This document shows positions 62,459 to 64,000 of a stretch of DNA of 64,000 nt, in pieces. The translations under genes were made by a program, and so were the position numbers. Below the pieces are notes generated by a model, which did not search any database, was not told the DNA's origin, and saw nothing but the letters and a program-made list of their open reading frames with translations. The stretch is from assembly GCA_019239425.1 (NCBI GenBank), contig JAFAZX010000022.1:1-64000 (forward strand), read 5' to 3'. The DNA is from Acidobacteriota bacterium. GTDB taxonomy: Bacteria > Acidobacteriota > Blastocatellia > Pyrinomonadales > Pyrinomonadaceae. Numbering within the stretch: the stretch's first letter is position 1; each line of letters starts with the position of its first letter.

Positions 62459-63166
62459 TCACGCCGCTTCGCGCTGCGCGAGGGGCACGGCGCGGGCGGG
62501 CTCGGTGCGTCGGCGCTGCTCCATGTCCCTGTGCCAGAGTTCGCGCTGCGTGCGGTAGGCGAGGACGCAGAGCGCGACGAAGCCGCAGGCGGCGACGTAA
62601 GGGAGCACCTTCGTCATCCTTCGCGTGCCGTAGAAGACGAGCAGCGAGTTGATGACGACGAGCGCGAGGCGGAACTCGGTCGGCCCGAGCTTGCCGTGGC
62701 TGATGTGGAAGCGCCCCGTCGCGGCGAAGGCCAGGAACGAGTTGACCATGAAGCCGCCGAAGACCGCGAGGACGAGAAGCAGGCTCAGGTGCGCCGTCGC
62801 CGGGAGCACCAGCGCGTAGCCGCCGAGCACCGCGCACAGGAAAGCGAAGTCGAGCAGGTGATCCATGTAGAAGCCCCAGCGGACGAGCCCCGTCCCGCGG
62901 TGCTTCCCGACCTTCCCGTCGAAGAAGTCCGTCGCCCACTGGAGCGCGATCATCGCGGACGAGCCCCACAGCCAGCGTAAATCCGCGGCCGCCAGATACC
63001 CGAACGCGACGAGCCCCGCGCACCACACGAGCGTCAACATCGTCAGGTGGTGCGTCCCCAGCCACAAAGGGATGCGCGGCACGAACCGCGCCGCCAGCCG
63101 CCGCTCCAGCGGCGACAGCAAAGACGTACTCGACTTCGTCGCCAGCGCAAACTGTTCTCTCTGCAT
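62459..63166 (-). CDS. CDP-alcohol phosphatidyltransferase family protein
   Basis: 235 residues from ATG 63166. Five or six membrane helices. The CDP-OH motif reads DFFDGKVGKHRGTGLVRWGF, then YMDHLLD: it keeps D-G, the G and the two later Asp (D-x3-D), but the usual A-R after D-G-x2 is G-K. So it belongs to the family but is degenerate at that point. These enzymes make phospholipids or related lipids; the alcohol is unknown. GGAG lies just before the ATG. Confidence 0.8.
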   Translation of the reverse strand: MQREQFALATKSSTSLLSPLERRLAARFVPRIPLWLGTHHLTMLTLVWCAGLVAFGYLAAADLRWLWGSSAMIALQWATDFFDGKVGKHRGTGLVRWGFYMDHLLDFAFLCAVLGGYALVLPATAHLSLLLVLAVFGGFMVNSFLAFAATGRFHISHGKLGPTEFRLALVVINSLLVFYGTRRMTKVLPYVAACGFVALCVLAYRTQRELWHRDMEQRRRTEPARAVPLAQREAA

Positions 63167-63328
63167 CTCTCCAAAACTCCTCCCCGAAGGCTCGGGATGA
63201 CGACTGCGCGGGTGCAAGCGACGTACCGTACCCGAATTCGGACGGATCCGCTGTCAGCGGCGACGTACGGCCCGCGCTGGCGGCGTGTCGGCGCAGAAAA
63301 GAGTTTACACGTGACGGATAAATAGCGC

Positions 63329-63360
63329 GGCGCGGCGGGGGCCCGAGCCCCCGCCGCGCC
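63329..63360. terminator. Strong GC hairpin between minus-strand genes
   Basis: A perfect 14-bp stem (GGCGCGGCGGGGGC, loop CCGA) lies downstream of the gene ending at 63383. No clear T run follows it on the minus strand (GCGCTATTTATCC), so termination is only likely. Confidence 0.55.
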
Positions 63361-63382
63361 CGACGTTTCGCGGCCCCAGCCT

Positions 63383-64000
63383 CTAGCGGCTGCGTCGGTA
63401 CATCACGACGCCCGTGATGCCCGCGAGCGCCAGCAGGCCGCCGCCCGCGAAGATCAGCATGCCGCTGCCGGAGTCCTCGCTGCCGGAGTCCTCGCTGCCG
63501 GAGTCGCCCCCTCCGCCCCCCGCCACGGTTCGGTTGTCCCGAGCCGCCGGGACGTTCGGCAGAGGGGTGGGGGTGCTCGGCGGCCGCCCCTGCGACGCCG
63601 CCACGTACGCGCCGGGGTTCAGTATGAGCACCCTGCCGACGGGCGCGACGCGCGCGCGGCCTCCCGCGCCCTCCGTCTCCCTGGCGTAGACGGTCAGGGC
63701 CTGCCTCTCCCGCGCGGCACCGAGCACCGAGTCGTCGAGGAGCATGAAGATTTCCGGCCCGGCGAGCTTGTCGAAGAAGGTCAGGTAGTTGTCGGCGGAG
63801 AGCGCCTGCTCGAAGCGGCCGACGGCGTCCACGGTGTTGAAGGCCGTCAGCGTGCCCCGCGCGCCTTCGGTAGCCGAGGCCGAGTTGCAGCCGAAGGCAA
63901 AGACGGTGACATTATGCTTCTTCGCCATGGATTCGAGTTCGGCGATGGGGATGGTGAAGGCGACCTTGCCGCCCGCGTCGCGCGTGACGAAGGAACTGCC
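63383..64000 (-). CDS. Membrane-anchored protein, C-terminal part (runs off the right edge)
   Basis: The frame is open to the window edge: GSSFVTRDAGGKVAFTIPIA precedes the internal Met at 63928, so the start is outside. Seen are AELESMAKKHNVTVFAFGCN, TAFNTVDAVGRFEQALSADN, FFDKLAGPEIFMLLDDS, a linker with DSGSEDSGSEDSGSG (a 15-base tandem repeat, GGAGTCCTCGCTGCC), and a C-terminal helix (MLIFAGGGLLALAGITGVVMYRRSR). I do not recognise the domain. Confidence 0.6.
   Translation of the reverse strand, partial: GSSFVTRDAGGKVAFTIPIAELESMAKKHNVTVFAFGCNSASATEGARGTLTAFNTVDAVGRFEQALSADNYLTFFDKLAGPEIFMLLDDSVLGAARERQALTVYARETEGAGGRARVAPVGRVLILNPGAYVAASQGRPPSTPTPLPNVPAARDNRTVAGGGGGDSGSEDSGSEDSGSGMLIFAGGGLLALAGITGVVMYRRSR

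Overview
This is a GC-rich bacterial chromosome segment with no rRNA, tRNA, CRISPR array, transposase or integrase that I can see. The gene content suggests Acidobacteriota, probably class Blastocatellia: many secreted TPR-like proteins, a beta-propeller/cytochrome c/DUF4214 fusion, a CarboxypepD-type outer-membrane protein, PMT-type glycosyltransferases, ECF-like sigma factors, and many long intergenic inverted repeats. That placement is inference; there is no 16S gene.

Layout. 0-5 kb: a secreted DUF4139-like protein (cut by the edge), a small orphan, a secreted subtilase and transketolase. 5-13 kb: lipid kinase, quinone oxidoreductase, coiled-coil zinc-ribbon protein, topoisomerase IB, and an RtcB RNA ligase split by an HNH-containing intein. 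13-20 kb: aroA-aroK, an RsbW/STAS partner-switch pair, secreted proteins and superoxide dismutase. 20-27.6 kb: PuuD-like membrane protein, secreted proteins, class IV aminotransferase, SGNH hydrolase, YceI. 27.7-31.4 kb: purL and a two-gene thioredoxin-fold operon. 31.6-33.5 kb: an AT-rich, apparently acquired two-gene cassette (AlkB-type dioxygenase plus methyltransferase-like protein). 33.5-42 kb: a long minus-strand run with purS-purQ, purB, a WalJ-like MBL hydrolase, an NHL protein and an M16 peptidase. 42-58 kb (plus strand): outer-membrane barrel, membrane histidine kinase, the cytochrome fusion, an NtrC-type sigma-54 activator and two tandem glycosyltransferases. 58-64 kb: transporter remnant, ECF-like sigma factor, a 70-bp perfect palindrome, hydroxyacid dehydrogenase, CDP-alcohol phosphatidyltransferase and a protein cut by the right edge.

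The most unusual feature is the spaces between genes. About ten unrelated sequence families of long inverted repeats (A to J below), each built of low-complexity iterated units, sit immediately after stop codons or between convergent genes. In several places the outer arms are shared while the core is a locus-specific hairpin, two or three of them good intrinsic terminators. Some copies have become coding: they supply stop codons, a C-terminal tail, a lipoprotein signal peptide, an N-terminus and an in-frame PurL linker.

Functional groups: purine synthesis (purL, purQ, purS, purB), shikimate end steps (aroA, aroK), nucleic-acid maintenance (RtcB, topoisomerase IB, AlkB), envelope and secreted functions, and a likely sigma-54 signalling pair (kinase at 44.6 kb, activator at 52.7 kb).
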